Positions 9,101 through 15,631 of a stretch of 64,000 nt of DNA are shown here, piece after piece. Each line of letters begins with the position of its first letter. The stretch's first letter is position 1. A program made the position numbers and the translations under genes. The DNA comes from Thalassomonas viridans (GTDB lineage Bacteria; Pseudomonadota; Gammaproteobacteria; Enterobacterales; Alteromonadaceae), in contig NZ_CP059733.1 in NCBI RefSeq assembly GCF_000948985.2, positions 6,572,001 to 6,636,000 on the forward strand. Reading direction: 5' to 3'. The notes below the pieces were generated by a model. The model saw nothing but the letters and a program-made list of their open reading frames with translations. It did not search any database and was not told where the DNA came from.

Positions 9101-9429
9101 TGGACGGCGAAGGTATGTTGGGGCTGTCCAGAGGATTTATCGCCCAGGGAGCCAAACATGTTATTTCCACGCTGTGGCCGGTGGCCGACAAGGCTTCGGC
9201 AAAATTTATGCAGTTATTCTATCAGCACCTGAAGCAGCTTGGCGAAGTCGACCGCGCCCTGAGCAAGGCACAGGATGACATGAGATCCCTGCCGGCCTAC
9301 CGCCATCCTTTTTACTGGGCCACCTATGTACTCAATACTGTCAGTCCGGAGCAGACAATAACCTTTGATAACCTTAAAGGCATTGAAGCAATATCGACCC
9401 CCCGCCCGGATAACGGCGATAATCTTTAA
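6145..9429 (+). CDS. TPR-CHAT protein with caspase-like protease domain
   Basis: The 1094-aa protein starts with a probable signal peptide (CILSTVCVFLSYGYETAFA) and a short beta domain. A long tetratricopeptide array follows (about residues 130-620; for example YSNLGLIYQHLGDYQKSESF). The C-terminal third (about 790-1075) is a CHAT domain. The caspase-type dyad is visible: His929 in LHIASHGYF and Cys978 in VVISGCDTGMG. Both lie in the expected context, including the trailing GLSRGFIAQGAKHVISTLWP. TPR-CHAT proteins are known as proteases in some anti-phage systems, for example Craspase and bacterial gasdermin activation. Export would be unusual for those, so a periplasmic role is possible. It ends the sigma/peroxidase block. 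Substrate unknown. Confidence 0.9.
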   Translation: MANAYTCILSTVCVFLSYGYETAFACPRQGTGQSLLGEYSTHLPPKEPLVLALKQYDIDIKIIRKVNNQETTSFGPSGRNGIEFIYIRPGSGERTITLCILTKYNHASPGSYQITRLNNISPQALHGIELMDKAAQAWSENNEMARRRATAYFDQVSRLAITELALSEHARLYSLNARIQAYRYREALSLAEQILTTTSAAGYSGYSGYWGKGQVLLRQGKHQEAISVLSSAIILARSLPPDSVSTKDIADITNSLAEAYLLDGNLARGRQLLTDALFLAGKDHRLLAAIYNNLGFVSLLTSHRQSGSSRDQAISQSIDEHQKARQYAVKSGDMLELTYIDNNLATLYQRAGRLRKARQYYWQALNLIDPGDTPLRFQVIYSNLGLIYQHLGDYQKSESFLKKALEIASQTRSSQLRLARLQCRLGNTQRLMGKPKTALVHHNLCIRYALNESNRELLLQARYELTADYLMLNNTREARKNADLIIDKLSPETDRDSGLYSQVLKQYARLERLEGRLGHARIKINLALQYSLSSRNPGLHSAILAEAMHIHRARGDTARALAYGQEALTEVERLHQYLEAERLGPAWSKTSHEIYLNVAEILLNRYRETGSRQALEQTLEVLERSRGTTLRHSFSRRESTGQLTPKEHLQALSELADTYAVQPDKRGARSLPFSYYQKHEQIESSRLNKAGPPSSLNAIKPAQIQEKLQQGQTVLYYLKLSRALYVFTITQSNTALHYLGDPKTLDTLHRQARKQLITSDSIPYQTLNLLSELLLLPAAIPGDTQDLILVLHRNLHSLPFAALPVLAALPAYQPLSARFNLRVVPSMTSYFMARKNTGKEGHTLDLAIFADPVLSPPGDSISPSTANTRELQTWSRNLPPLPWTAREAEKLKTLFRQAKYQIYTGPAANRSNLRTRQVRHARILHIASHGYFHSLNPDNIGFALAAHEKPGGVESGFITLTELFSFRFNNELVVISGCDTGMGKNMDGEGMLGLSRGFIAQGAKHVISTLWPVADKASAKFMQLFYQHLKQLGEVDRALSKAQDDMRSLPAYRHPFYWATYVLNTVSPEQTITFDNLKGIEAISTPRPDNGDNL

Positions 9430-9497
9430 ACAGGACAGCACAGAAATGCCTTAAAACCCCGGCTTAATGGCTTGAATATCCCTTTACGGGCAGAAAC

Positions 9498-9635
9498 CTA
9501 GCTCATACACTTTAGGAGAACTAGCAAACATGTCATAGAGTACTTATTACCCACATCTTGCCTGCTTTTGTCTGCTACCTGTAAAACGATAATAACAGCG
9601 GCGGCAACAGCACAGGTTGCAATAAAACTTGCCAT
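9498..9635 (-). CDS. Possible small single-pass membrane peptide
   Basis: A 45-residue frame on the minus strand begins MASFIATCAVAAAVIIVLQV, a good single membrane helix, followed by a polar tail and a second hydrophobic patch. There is no convincing ribosome-binding site (upstream reads TGCTGTTTATT). It fills the gap between the CHAT gene and the DUF6933-like gene. It may be a chance frame; conservation in relatives would decide. Confidence 0.2.
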   Translation of the reverse strand: MASFIATCAVAAAVIIVLQVADKSRQDVGNKYSMTCLLVLLKCMS

Positions 9636-9694
9636 AATAAACAGCAACCCGGCTTTTTTTAATGAGCTGCCGCATTTAACAAGGATAACCAGAT

Positions 9695-10576
9695 ATGCTA
9701 GTGTTCAATTGCACCAGGGCAACTGCTGAATTTTTTACCCTGACCGACAAAGGCGACAAAATCCCCCCCCTGGCGCCGGCGCCGGAAAAAGCCATAGCCG
9801 AATCGCTGCAGGCAAGCTCCCGGCAAAACACAAGCACGGAAAAAGACATCGAAACGGCCATTCAACCCGATAGCCAATGGCACTGGCTGGTGCACACCAT
9901 CAAGATTAAACGCAAAAACGTTGTGATTTTAATGGATTATCACAGCCGTTTTGCCATGACCTTTACCGGTTTGAAAAAAGGCGATGACCACGGCTTTTTA
10001 AAAATGTTTGAACGGCACTTACGTTTTCATATTCGCGAGCTGTTGCCGCAGGTGATTTCAGACCCCTATATTATCAATACCAGCTTTGCACAATACGGTC
10101 ACTGTCATGCCGGGCATGTTTTTTACCGGCGGGGAGACCGCAGCGTACAAAGCCATATCAATGATGTCGGCTGGCATATCGAGATGACGGCGGATGAAAT
10201 GGGCGAGTTGCCCGCAGGCATAGATTTGATCGCCTTCGACTGTTATATCAACAACACGTTAAGGAGCCGCAAAGGAGAAAAAAATTACTTCGTACCGCTA
10301 CAGGCCTTTTTACATCAATGGCTGTGCCGGTACAGTGGACTTAACCGGGCACAGGCGGATAAGCGCATCAAAGAATTGCAGGAAAAAGAAAAAGCCCGTT
10401 ACCAGGCCATGCATAACAGCATGTTTGATGTTGTGGCAGACAGCATAGAAGCCGGGCAAATCACAAGCGAAGTTGAAGCCATGTTAACGGACCGGCTCAA
10501 TGACAAGCCAGCCACCGGGGACGCCAACAATGTCATTCAGGTGGACTTTGCCAAAAAAAACCTTAAGCCTTCTTAG
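9695..10576 (+). CDS. DUF6933-like protein
   Basis: This 293-aa cytosolic protein has an N-terminus of the form MLVFNCTRATAEFF. A later stretch, WHWLVHTIKIKRKNVVILMD, and the following F-rich strand resemble the DUF6933 domain, in which a short 'L.FRCT' start is followed by 'W.ANL...R...VL.V'. The middle (YFVPLQAFLHQWLCRYSGL) and the charged helical C-terminus (about residues 220-290) are extra. Function unknown. It has an AAGGA ribosome site. No operon partner is evident: the CHAT gene ends 265 bp upstream and a sigma-54 promoter lies downstream. Confidence 0.55.
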   Translation: MLVFNCTRATAEFFTLTDKGDKIPPLAPAPEKAIAESLQASSRQNTSTEKDIETAIQPDSQWHWLVHTIKIKRKNVVILMDYHSRFAMTFTGLKKGDDHGFLKMFERHLRFHIRELLPQVISDPYIINTSFAQYGHCHAGHVFYRRGDRSVQSHINDVGWHIEMTADEMGELPAGIDLIAFDCYINNTLRSRKGEKNYFVPLQAFLHQWLCRYSGLNRAQADKRIKELQEKEKARYQAMHNSMFDVVADSIEAGQITSEVEAMLTDRLNDKPATGDANNVIQVDFAKKNLKPS

Positions 10577-10653
10577 AACTTAGGGTCTGTTTGTTTTCCC
10601 TGATAACACCAGCCACCTGATAACAAAAAATTTGATACAAATTCAACTGCATA

Positions 10654-10709
10654 ATTATTTTACAACACCTGTCTGATTATTTTACACAGCCTGTCTGTTT
10701 ATTTTACAC
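10654..10709 (+). repeat. Two and a half 22-bp direct repeats upstream of a sigma-54 promoter
   Basis: Two full copies of ATTATTTTACA plus a three-base variable part plus a CCTGTCTG tail lie head to tail at 10654-10675 and 10676-10697. A third partial copy (TTTATTTTACAC) runs from 10698. They lie about 65-120 bp upstream of a sigma-54-type promoter, the usual place for enhancer-binding-protein sites. The 22-bp spacing is two helical turns, so all copies face the same side of the DNA. Confidence 0.7.
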
Positions 10710-10771
10710 CTCAATACTAAAGGTCGGACCAGACACGATTAACACCTTGTTTTACAAGAGATTTTAAAAAT

Positions 10772-10787
10772 AGGCACAGCGGTTGCT
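10772..10787 (+). promoter_or_regulatory. Sigma-54 (RpoN) promoter
   Basis: AGGCACAGCGGTTGCT carries the invariant GG (10773-10774) and GC (10785-10786) exactly ten bases apart. It matches the TGGCACR-N4-TTGCW consensus at all positions but the first. Transcription would start near 10798 and leave a leader of about 60 nt before the PEP-CTERM gene at 10860. Confidence 0.75.
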
Positions 10788-10859
10788 TACACCGGGCAAC
10801 AATTTAAGAACAATTAATTTACAAATCACCAATAACACCATTATATTAAGGATTTACTA

Positions 10860-11684
10860 ATGCGTTTTAAGTCTCTTCTGTGCTCTGCCCTGGTCTTTGC
10901 TTCTTCTTCGGTACTGGCTACCCCTATCGTATCCGGTTTAGGCGGTAGTGCCGGCTTCGGTGAAAACGTCCTGGCCGCAAACGATGATGAGTCTTCAAGT
11001 TTTATTGATATTACACCGGCCCTGTCCGGCGGACTGGATTTTTTCGGCACTAACTACAGCGGCCTTTATGTTAACAACAATGGTAATGTGACCTTTGCCA
11101 ACCGATTAGGCACTTTCACCCCATATGCCTTAACCGGCGCCACCGACAACCCGATAATAGCCCCTTTCTTTGCCGACGTGGATACCCGGGGCGGTGCATC
11201 AACGCCCTCGGCCGGCGGCAATTCCACCGGTAGCAACCTGGTATACTGGGATCTCGATGATGTTAACAATATCTTTACCGTCACCTGGGACGATGTCGGC
11301 TATTTCTCAAGACAAACCAACCTGGTTAACAGTTTCCAACTGGCCCTGATCGATAAAGGCAATGGCGATTTTAATATCGAGTTCCGCTACGAAAGCATCA
11401 ACTGGACCACAGGAAACTCCAGCGGCGGCAGCAACGGCCTTGGCGGCACAGTGGCTCGCGCCGGCTGGAACTCGGGCAACGGCACCGACTTTAATGAAAT
11501 CAACCACTCAGGAGATCAGGCCGGCATGCTGAACATGCCGTCAAACTCCAATGTCGGCGTAGCCGGTTTATACGTTTATGAAGTGCGCAACGGCGTTGTC
11601 AGCGAAGTGCCTGAGCCTTCCACCCTGGCGATCTTTGGCCTGGCTCTGTGCGGCTTGCTGGGACGCCGTAAATTTCAGGGATAA
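10860..11684 (+). CDS. PEP-CTERM-sorted protein with a nidogen-like domain
   Basis: This 274-aa exported protein has a signal peptide (CSALVFASSSVLA). A nidogen-like (NIDO) domain covers about residues 50-210: YSGLYVNNNGNVTFAN and then IIAPFFADVDTRG are typical. The C-terminal sorting signal is VPEPSTLAIFGLALCGLLG followed by a basic RRK tail. PEP-CTERM proteins are processed by exosortase and are linked to extracellular polysaccharide and floc or biofilm matrix; no exosortase gene lies in this window. A sigma-54 promoter with upstream repeats precedes it, in line with the RpoN/PrsK-PrsR control known for PEP-CTERM genes in Zoogloea. A hairpin terminator follows. Confidence 0.92.
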   Translation: MRFKSLLCSALVFASSSVLATPIVSGLGGSAGFGENVLAANDDESSSFIDITPALSGGLDFFGTNYSGLYVNNNGNVTFANRLGTFTPYALTGATDNPIIAPFFADVDTRGGASTPSAGGNSTGSNLVYWDLDDVNNIFTVTWDDVGYFSRQTNLVNSFQLALIDKGNGDFNIEFRYESINWTTGNSSGGSNGLGGTVARAGWNSGNGTDFNEINHSGDQAGMLNMPSNSNVGVAGLYVYEVRNGVVSEVPEPSTLAIFGLALCGLLGRRKFQG

Positions 11685-11717
11685 TGCCTTAAGGCGATAA
11701 CATTCGCCGCTGTTTTT

Positions 11718-11758
11718 ATGGCCCGGTTACGCCCCCACGCCTTCTTTAACCGGGCCAT
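11718..11758 (+). terminator. Hairpin after the PEP-CTERM gene
   Basis: A perfect 12-bp inverted repeat, ATGGCCCGGTTA (11718-11729) and TAACCGGGCCAT (11747-11758), encloses a 17-nt loop. It is 34 bp past the stop codon. There is no strong T tract on the plus strand, so it may work as a stabilising 3' hairpin or a weak terminator. Confidence 0.55.
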
Positions 11759-11891
11759 TCCCCTCTTTGGCTGAGAACTTTCCCGCCGGCCTTCAGCCAA
11801 TAGCGGCCTTGTCTTTCTCGCCGGCAAACAGGAAAAGCCGGTCAACGCGTGCTAACGTTTAACAACACACAGACAAATGCCGTGACCCCCT

Positions 11892-12767
11892 ATGCCAAAA
11901 GCTTTTTCTGTTTTATCCTGGAATATCGAACACCTTAAGGGCAAGCGCCCCGACCGCCTGTTCCGTATCGTCAACACCATAAAGTTCGAAAACCCGGACA
12001 TCTTTGCCTTATACGAAGTCGAGGGAAAAACCGTATACAACAGCCTGCTGAACGAACTGCCCGGCTATTCCTTCCATATCACCGAAGGGCCGCAAACCCA
12101 GGAAATTCTGGTGGCGGTCAAACATAAGTTTACCGCCTTCTTCAGCCAGCGGGTCGAGTTCAAATCCAGTTTCAGCCGCCTCAGGCCCGGCGCCATGCTC
12201 TCGGTCAGGATTGAAGGACAGGACTACAGCCTGATGTTCCTGCACCTGAAAAGCCAGAGCACCCCCATAGGCCTGGGGGTTAGGGACGTGCAGTTTGCCA
12301 GCATCTATAAGCTGAAAAGAAAGCTGGATAAACTTGCCGGCAACAAACAAAAGGCAAACTTTATCGTGCTCGGGGATTTTAATACCATGGGCATGAATTA
12401 CAGCGGCAAAAAATATGATATTCCCGCCTCAGCCGAGTTGGCCCGGATGGATAACTACATACGGCGCAGATCCGTTGCCATGCGCCGCTTATCGAAAACC
12501 TGCCCCAATACCTGGTCCAACGGTTCAGGCAGCAGCTATCCGCCGGCGGACTTAGATCAGGTGCTTGTTGCCAAACATTTAAAAACCCGGCTCTGGCACA
12601 ACAAGCTGCCGGTTAATGAAAAAGATCCCCGCTTTAACAGCGGACAAGCGGAAGTGGATATCCGCGGCTGGGTCGACCAGGCCACAATCGAAGAGCAGGA
12701 CAAATGGATTGAAAATTATTCCGACCACTGCTACCTGTATTTCGAAGTGACCAAACCTGCCACCTAA
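11892..12767 (+). CDS. Endonuclease/exonuclease/phosphatase family hydrolase
   Basis: This 291-aa protein carries the full EEP signature. LSWNIEH (Asn11) is at the N-terminus and ALYEVEGK holds the metal-binding Glu. FLHLKS is followed by VLGDFNTMG with the Asp/Asn pair near residue 160, LDQVL lies near 220, and the final SDHCYLY holds the catalytic His. The family includes DNases, sphingomyelinases and inositol phosphatases. No signal peptide is visible and the substrate cannot be told. It stands alone, with 207 bp upstream including the hairpin of the PEP-CTERM gene, and converges on the M13 peptidase gene. Confidence 0.85.
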   Translation: MPKAFSVLSWNIEHLKGKRPDRLFRIVNTIKFENPDIFALYEVEGKTVYNSLLNELPGYSFHITEGPQTQEILVAVKHKFTAFFSQRVEFKSSFSRLRPGAMLSVRIEGQDYSLMFLHLKSQSTPIGLGVRDVQFASIYKLKRKLDKLAGNKQKANFIVLGDFNTMGMNYSGKKYDIPASAELARMDNYIRRRSVAMRRLSKTCPNTWSNGSGSSYPPADLDQVLVAKHLKTRLWHNKLPVNEKDPRFNSGQAEVDIRGWVDQATIEEQDKWIENYSDHCYLYFEVTKPAT

Positions 12768-12884
12768 CCGGTAAAGCATTGATAGTTATTATTTATCATC
12801 CGCAATACCCGGGCATATCTCTATAATGTAAACCCTGCTCTTTTCACATCCATCTAAGCGCAGGATAAGTGCTTTCATGCACAA

Positions 12885-12904
12885 AAGAGCGCCGGAGCGC
12901 TCTT
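12885..12904 (-). terminator. Rho-independent terminator of the M13 peptidase gene
   Basis: AAGAGCGC (12885-12892) pairs perfectly with GCGCTCTT (12897-12904) around a CGGA loop. Read on the minus strand, the stem is followed by TTTTG. It lies 22 bp past the M13 stop codon. Confidence 0.7.
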
Positions 12905-12926
12905 AAATTTATGATAACCGTTGGGT

Positions 12927-15011
12927 TTACCAGATTTTCACTCGCTTCTCGGGGGCGAGATACATACCGTCGCCTTCTTTAACCTTATAAGTGCGGTAGA
13001 ATTCGGGCATATTGACAATAGCGCCTTTTGAGCGGAATTGTCCCGGCGCATGGGGATCGGTTGCCACCTGCTGGCGCGCCGCCTCTTCTTTCATTTTTAT
13101 CCGCCATACCTGGGTGTAGCCGATAAAGAAACGCTCGTCCCCGGTTAAGCCGTCGATCACGGGCGCTTCCTTGCCGTTAAGGGATTTTTTATAAGCCCGG
13201 TAGGCTATGGTAACGCCGGAAAGGTCGCCGATGTTTTCCCCTAAGGTCAGTTCGCCGTTAACATTGAGGTCGTCAAATACCGCATAGCCGTTATACTGCT
13301 CCACCAGGGCTTGTCCGCGCGCCTTGAATTCTTGCAGATCCTGCTCTGTCCACCAGTTGCGCATATTGCCGTCGCCGTCAAACTTGGCCCCCTGGTCGTC
13401 GAAACCGTGGCCCATTTCATGGCCGATCACCCCGCCGATGGCGCCATAATTGACGGCATCGTCTGCCGCCATATTAAAAAACGGCGGTTGCAGTATGGCT
13501 GCCGGGAAAACAATTTCATTTTTTAGCGGGTGATAATAGGCATTTACCGTTTGCGGCGTCATGGCCCACTCCCAGTCATGAATATCATCCCCTAATTTTT
13601 CCAGGTTTTGCTTAAAGTCTAACCGATGCGCTCTTTTCAGGTTACCCACCAGGTCGTCGCCTTTAATCGTCAGCTCATCATAATCATGCCATTTATCCGG
13701 GTAGCCGATTTTGGGGGTAAACTTGGCCAGTTTCGCTTTGGTGGCCGCTTTTGTCGCTTCGGTCATCCACTCCAGTTCATCGACACTGTCGCCGTAAGCG
13801 GCACGCAGGTTTTCAACCAGGGTCAACATGCGTTCCTTGGCTTCCGGCTTAAAGTGGCGTTTAACATACACTTTGCCTATCACTTCCCCCAGTATGCCGT
13901 TGATTATGCCTACCCCGAGTTTCCAGCGCGGCTCCTGCGCCTGTTGGCCGCTTAAGGTTTTATAGAAAAAATCAAAGTTTTGCCGATCCAAATCTTCACT
14001 CAGGAAAACAGAAAAGCGATCTAAGGTTTTCCATTGCAGATAGGTTTTCCAGCGGCTGAGATCATTACCGGCAATAACCCCGTTTAGCCCCTGAATATAG
14101 CTGGGTTGCTGCACAATAAGCTCGCCTTGTTTATCCAACCCCAAGGCCGCCAAATACGCCTGCCAGTCGATATCTGGGGCCAGTTCCGGCAAGTCACTGG
14201 TTTTATAGGGGTTGTAGGCCTGACTCAGATCCCGGTTCCTGACTATGCCCCATTGATGTTGGGCAAGCTCGGTTTCCAGCGCCAGGATGGTTTCGGCGCT
14301 TTGCTGCGGCTTATCAAACCCTGCCAGGCGGTACATCTTAGCTATATGTTCCACAAACCCCTTGCGGATCTCGACAAAACGTTCACTATCATTAAGGTAA
14401 TAGTCTTTTTCCGGTAAGCTCAACCCGGATTGCACCAGGTAAGCGCTGTAGCGGCTGGAGTCTTTTAAATCAATTTCCACCCCCAAAGCTAATGGCGAGC
14501 CAACCCCTATTTTCAGGCTGCGGGCAAAATACTGCACCAGCTCATTTTTTGTCTTGATGGCGGCGATCTGTGCCAACTCTTCCTGGATAGGACTCAGGCC
14601 CAGGGCATTTAACTTTTCGGTATCCATAAAGGAGCGGTAAAGATCTGCCACTTTTTGCTCGTCGCTGCCAAATGCCAAGCCCTCGGCCTGGCTTAATTCA
14701 TCAATAATGGCTTTTACATCATCCCGCGACTTGTTTCTCAGCTCGCGGGTGGCGCTGACATTGGTTTGATCCGCCGGGATCTCGGCTCTGGCCAGCCAGC
14801 CGCCGTTTACATAACGGTAAAAGTCATCCTGGGGCCGCACCGAAAAATCAAAGTTATTAAAATCAACCCCTGAGGTCAGGGCCTGGGATACCGCTGTTGC
14901 CGAAGCGGTTTTGCTCATGCCTTCGGATGTGGAAGAGATTTCATTATGACTGCAGGCGGCCAGGCCGAAAATTAATGAGGCGCATACCCCGGTAAGCATA
15001 GTTTTATTCAT
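12927..15011 (-). CDS. M13-family zinc metallopeptidase, lipoprotein
   Basis: This 694-aa protein belongs to the neprilysin/PepO (M13) family. The N-terminus has a lipoprotein signal (LIFGLAAC with Cys at about residue 20). The zinc motif HEMGH is at residues 531-535 in VIGHEMGHGFDDQG. The second family motif is GENIGDLSG, which supplies the third zinc ligand Glu. NAYYHPLKNEIVFPAAIL is the conserved substrate-binding region, and the C-terminus (QFRSKGAIVNMPEFYRTY) is also typical. It probably degrades peptides at the outer membrane or cell surface. The gene is 51 bp downstream of a small exported-protein gene, with an AAGGA ribosome site, and probably shares its promoter. Confidence 0.95.
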   Translation of the reverse strand: MNKTMLTGVCASLIFGLAACSHNEISSTSEGMSKTASATAVSQALTSGVDFNNFDFSVRPQDDFYRYVNGGWLARAEIPADQTNVSATRELRNKSRDDVKAIIDELSQAEGLAFGSDEQKVADLYRSFMDTEKLNALGLSPIQEELAQIAAIKTKNELVQYFARSLKIGVGSPLALGVEIDLKDSSRYSAYLVQSGLSLPEKDYYLNDSERFVEIRKGFVEHIAKMYRLAGFDKPQQSAETILALETELAQHQWGIVRNRDLSQAYNPYKTSDLPELAPDIDWQAYLAALGLDKQGELIVQQPSYIQGLNGVIAGNDLSRWKTYLQWKTLDRFSVFLSEDLDRQNFDFFYKTLSGQQAQEPRWKLGVGIINGILGEVIGKVYVKRHFKPEAKERMLTLVENLRAAYGDSVDELEWMTEATKAATKAKLAKFTPKIGYPDKWHDYDELTIKGDDLVGNLKRAHRLDFKQNLEKLGDDIHDWEWAMTPQTVNAYYHPLKNEIVFPAAILQPPFFNMAADDAVNYGAIGGVIGHEMGHGFDDQGAKFDGDGNMRNWWTEQDLQEFKARGQALVEQYNGYAVFDDLNVNGELTLGENIGDLSGVTIAYRAYKKSLNGKEAPVIDGLTGDERFFIGYTQVWRIKMKEEAARQQVATDPHAPGQFRSKGAIVNMPEFYRTYKVKEGDGMYLAPEKRVKIW

Positions 15012-15062
15012 GTTATTTTCCTTTATTCTTGTTTTAATTCGTATGTTTATAGCAAGTTCTGT

Positions 15063-15311
15063 TTATTTCCGGCCGTTACCCAACTTGGCAGCCGCCAAAC
15101 CGGTTAACTGCTTAATCAGTAACTTTTGCTCTGAAGCTATCGCCGCCGACAGCTCGCGGGTTAACTTAGATTCAAATCCCTGTAAATCCAGCGGTGCTTG
15201 TTGGTAATTCAGCTCCCCGCCTGCTTCCGCAGCCATAGTGGAAATATTTAATGTTAAAGCGGAGAAAAATAATCCTGCCTGAATAAATACCGACAATGTT
15301 TTTTGCTTCAT
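15063..15311 (-). CDS. Small exported helical protein, partner of the M13 peptidase
   Basis: This 82-aa protein has an AAAGGA ribosome site 8 bp before the ATG. The signal peptide (VFIQAGLFFSALTLNISTMA) gives a mature chain of about 55 residues, amphipathic and helical (FESKLTRELSAAIASEQKLL). No family is recognised. It is the first gene of a two-gene unit with the M13 peptidase. A second unit at 18136-21297 has the same design, a small exported protein then a metallopeptidase, and the same upstream control DNA. A chaperone, propeptide-like inhibitor or surface-retention role is possible but not shown. Confidence 0.65.
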   Translation of the reverse strand: MKQKTLSVFIQAGLFFSALTLNISTMAAEAGGELNYQQAPLDLQGFESKLTRELSAAIASEQKLLIKQLTGLAAAKLGNGRK

Positions 15312-15631
15312 GCTTATATCCTTTATCGTAAAGTGACCCTGATTAAGTCGTATTACCTGGTTAATTTGTATCCGGAAAACAGGCTTGATGACTGCACCCC
15401 AGTGTTGATGGAAAACAAGATTAAGGGTTCGACCTCCATAAGTCGCTTATCAAACCATGAGTTATAAAAAGCTAAGAAACAGTACAAACAAACACTTTAA
15501 TATCAACAGGATAAAACAAACTGAGTAAGAGATGGCAAACCTTATGGGAAGCTTACCCAATCCTGAGATCTGTAGTTAACTCCTTAATAAATAAGTTTTA
15601 ATTCACTCGCTGTTAATAATGTGTTACTTTC
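15312..15631. other. Intergenic region between divergent genes
   Basis: This 320-bp stretch lies between the small exported protein gene (minus) and the CadC-like regulator (plus). It contains the shared control element at 15417-15516 (listed separately). It also has two GTTA words 11 bp apart (15612, 15623) just before the regulator start, a possible weak wHTH site. No coding frame is credible here. Confidence 0.6.
15417..15516 (-). promoter_or_regulatory. Shared control element, copy A (M13 unit)
   Basis: These 100 bp align without gaps to 21412-21511 upstream of the M16 unit; by hand count 68 of 100 positions agree. The best-kept blocks are AAGATTAA, AAGTCGCTTA, ATAAAAAGCTAAG and the last 20 bp around ATCAA and GATAAAA. 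Each copy lies roughly 105-215 bp upstream of the small exported protein's start. The conservation in patches suggests protein-binding sites and a promoter rather than coding sequence. Confidence 0.7.

Noticed and set aside
10654..10709. CRISPR array
   Set aside because: Repeats are contiguous 22-mers with no unique spacers and no cas genes are present.
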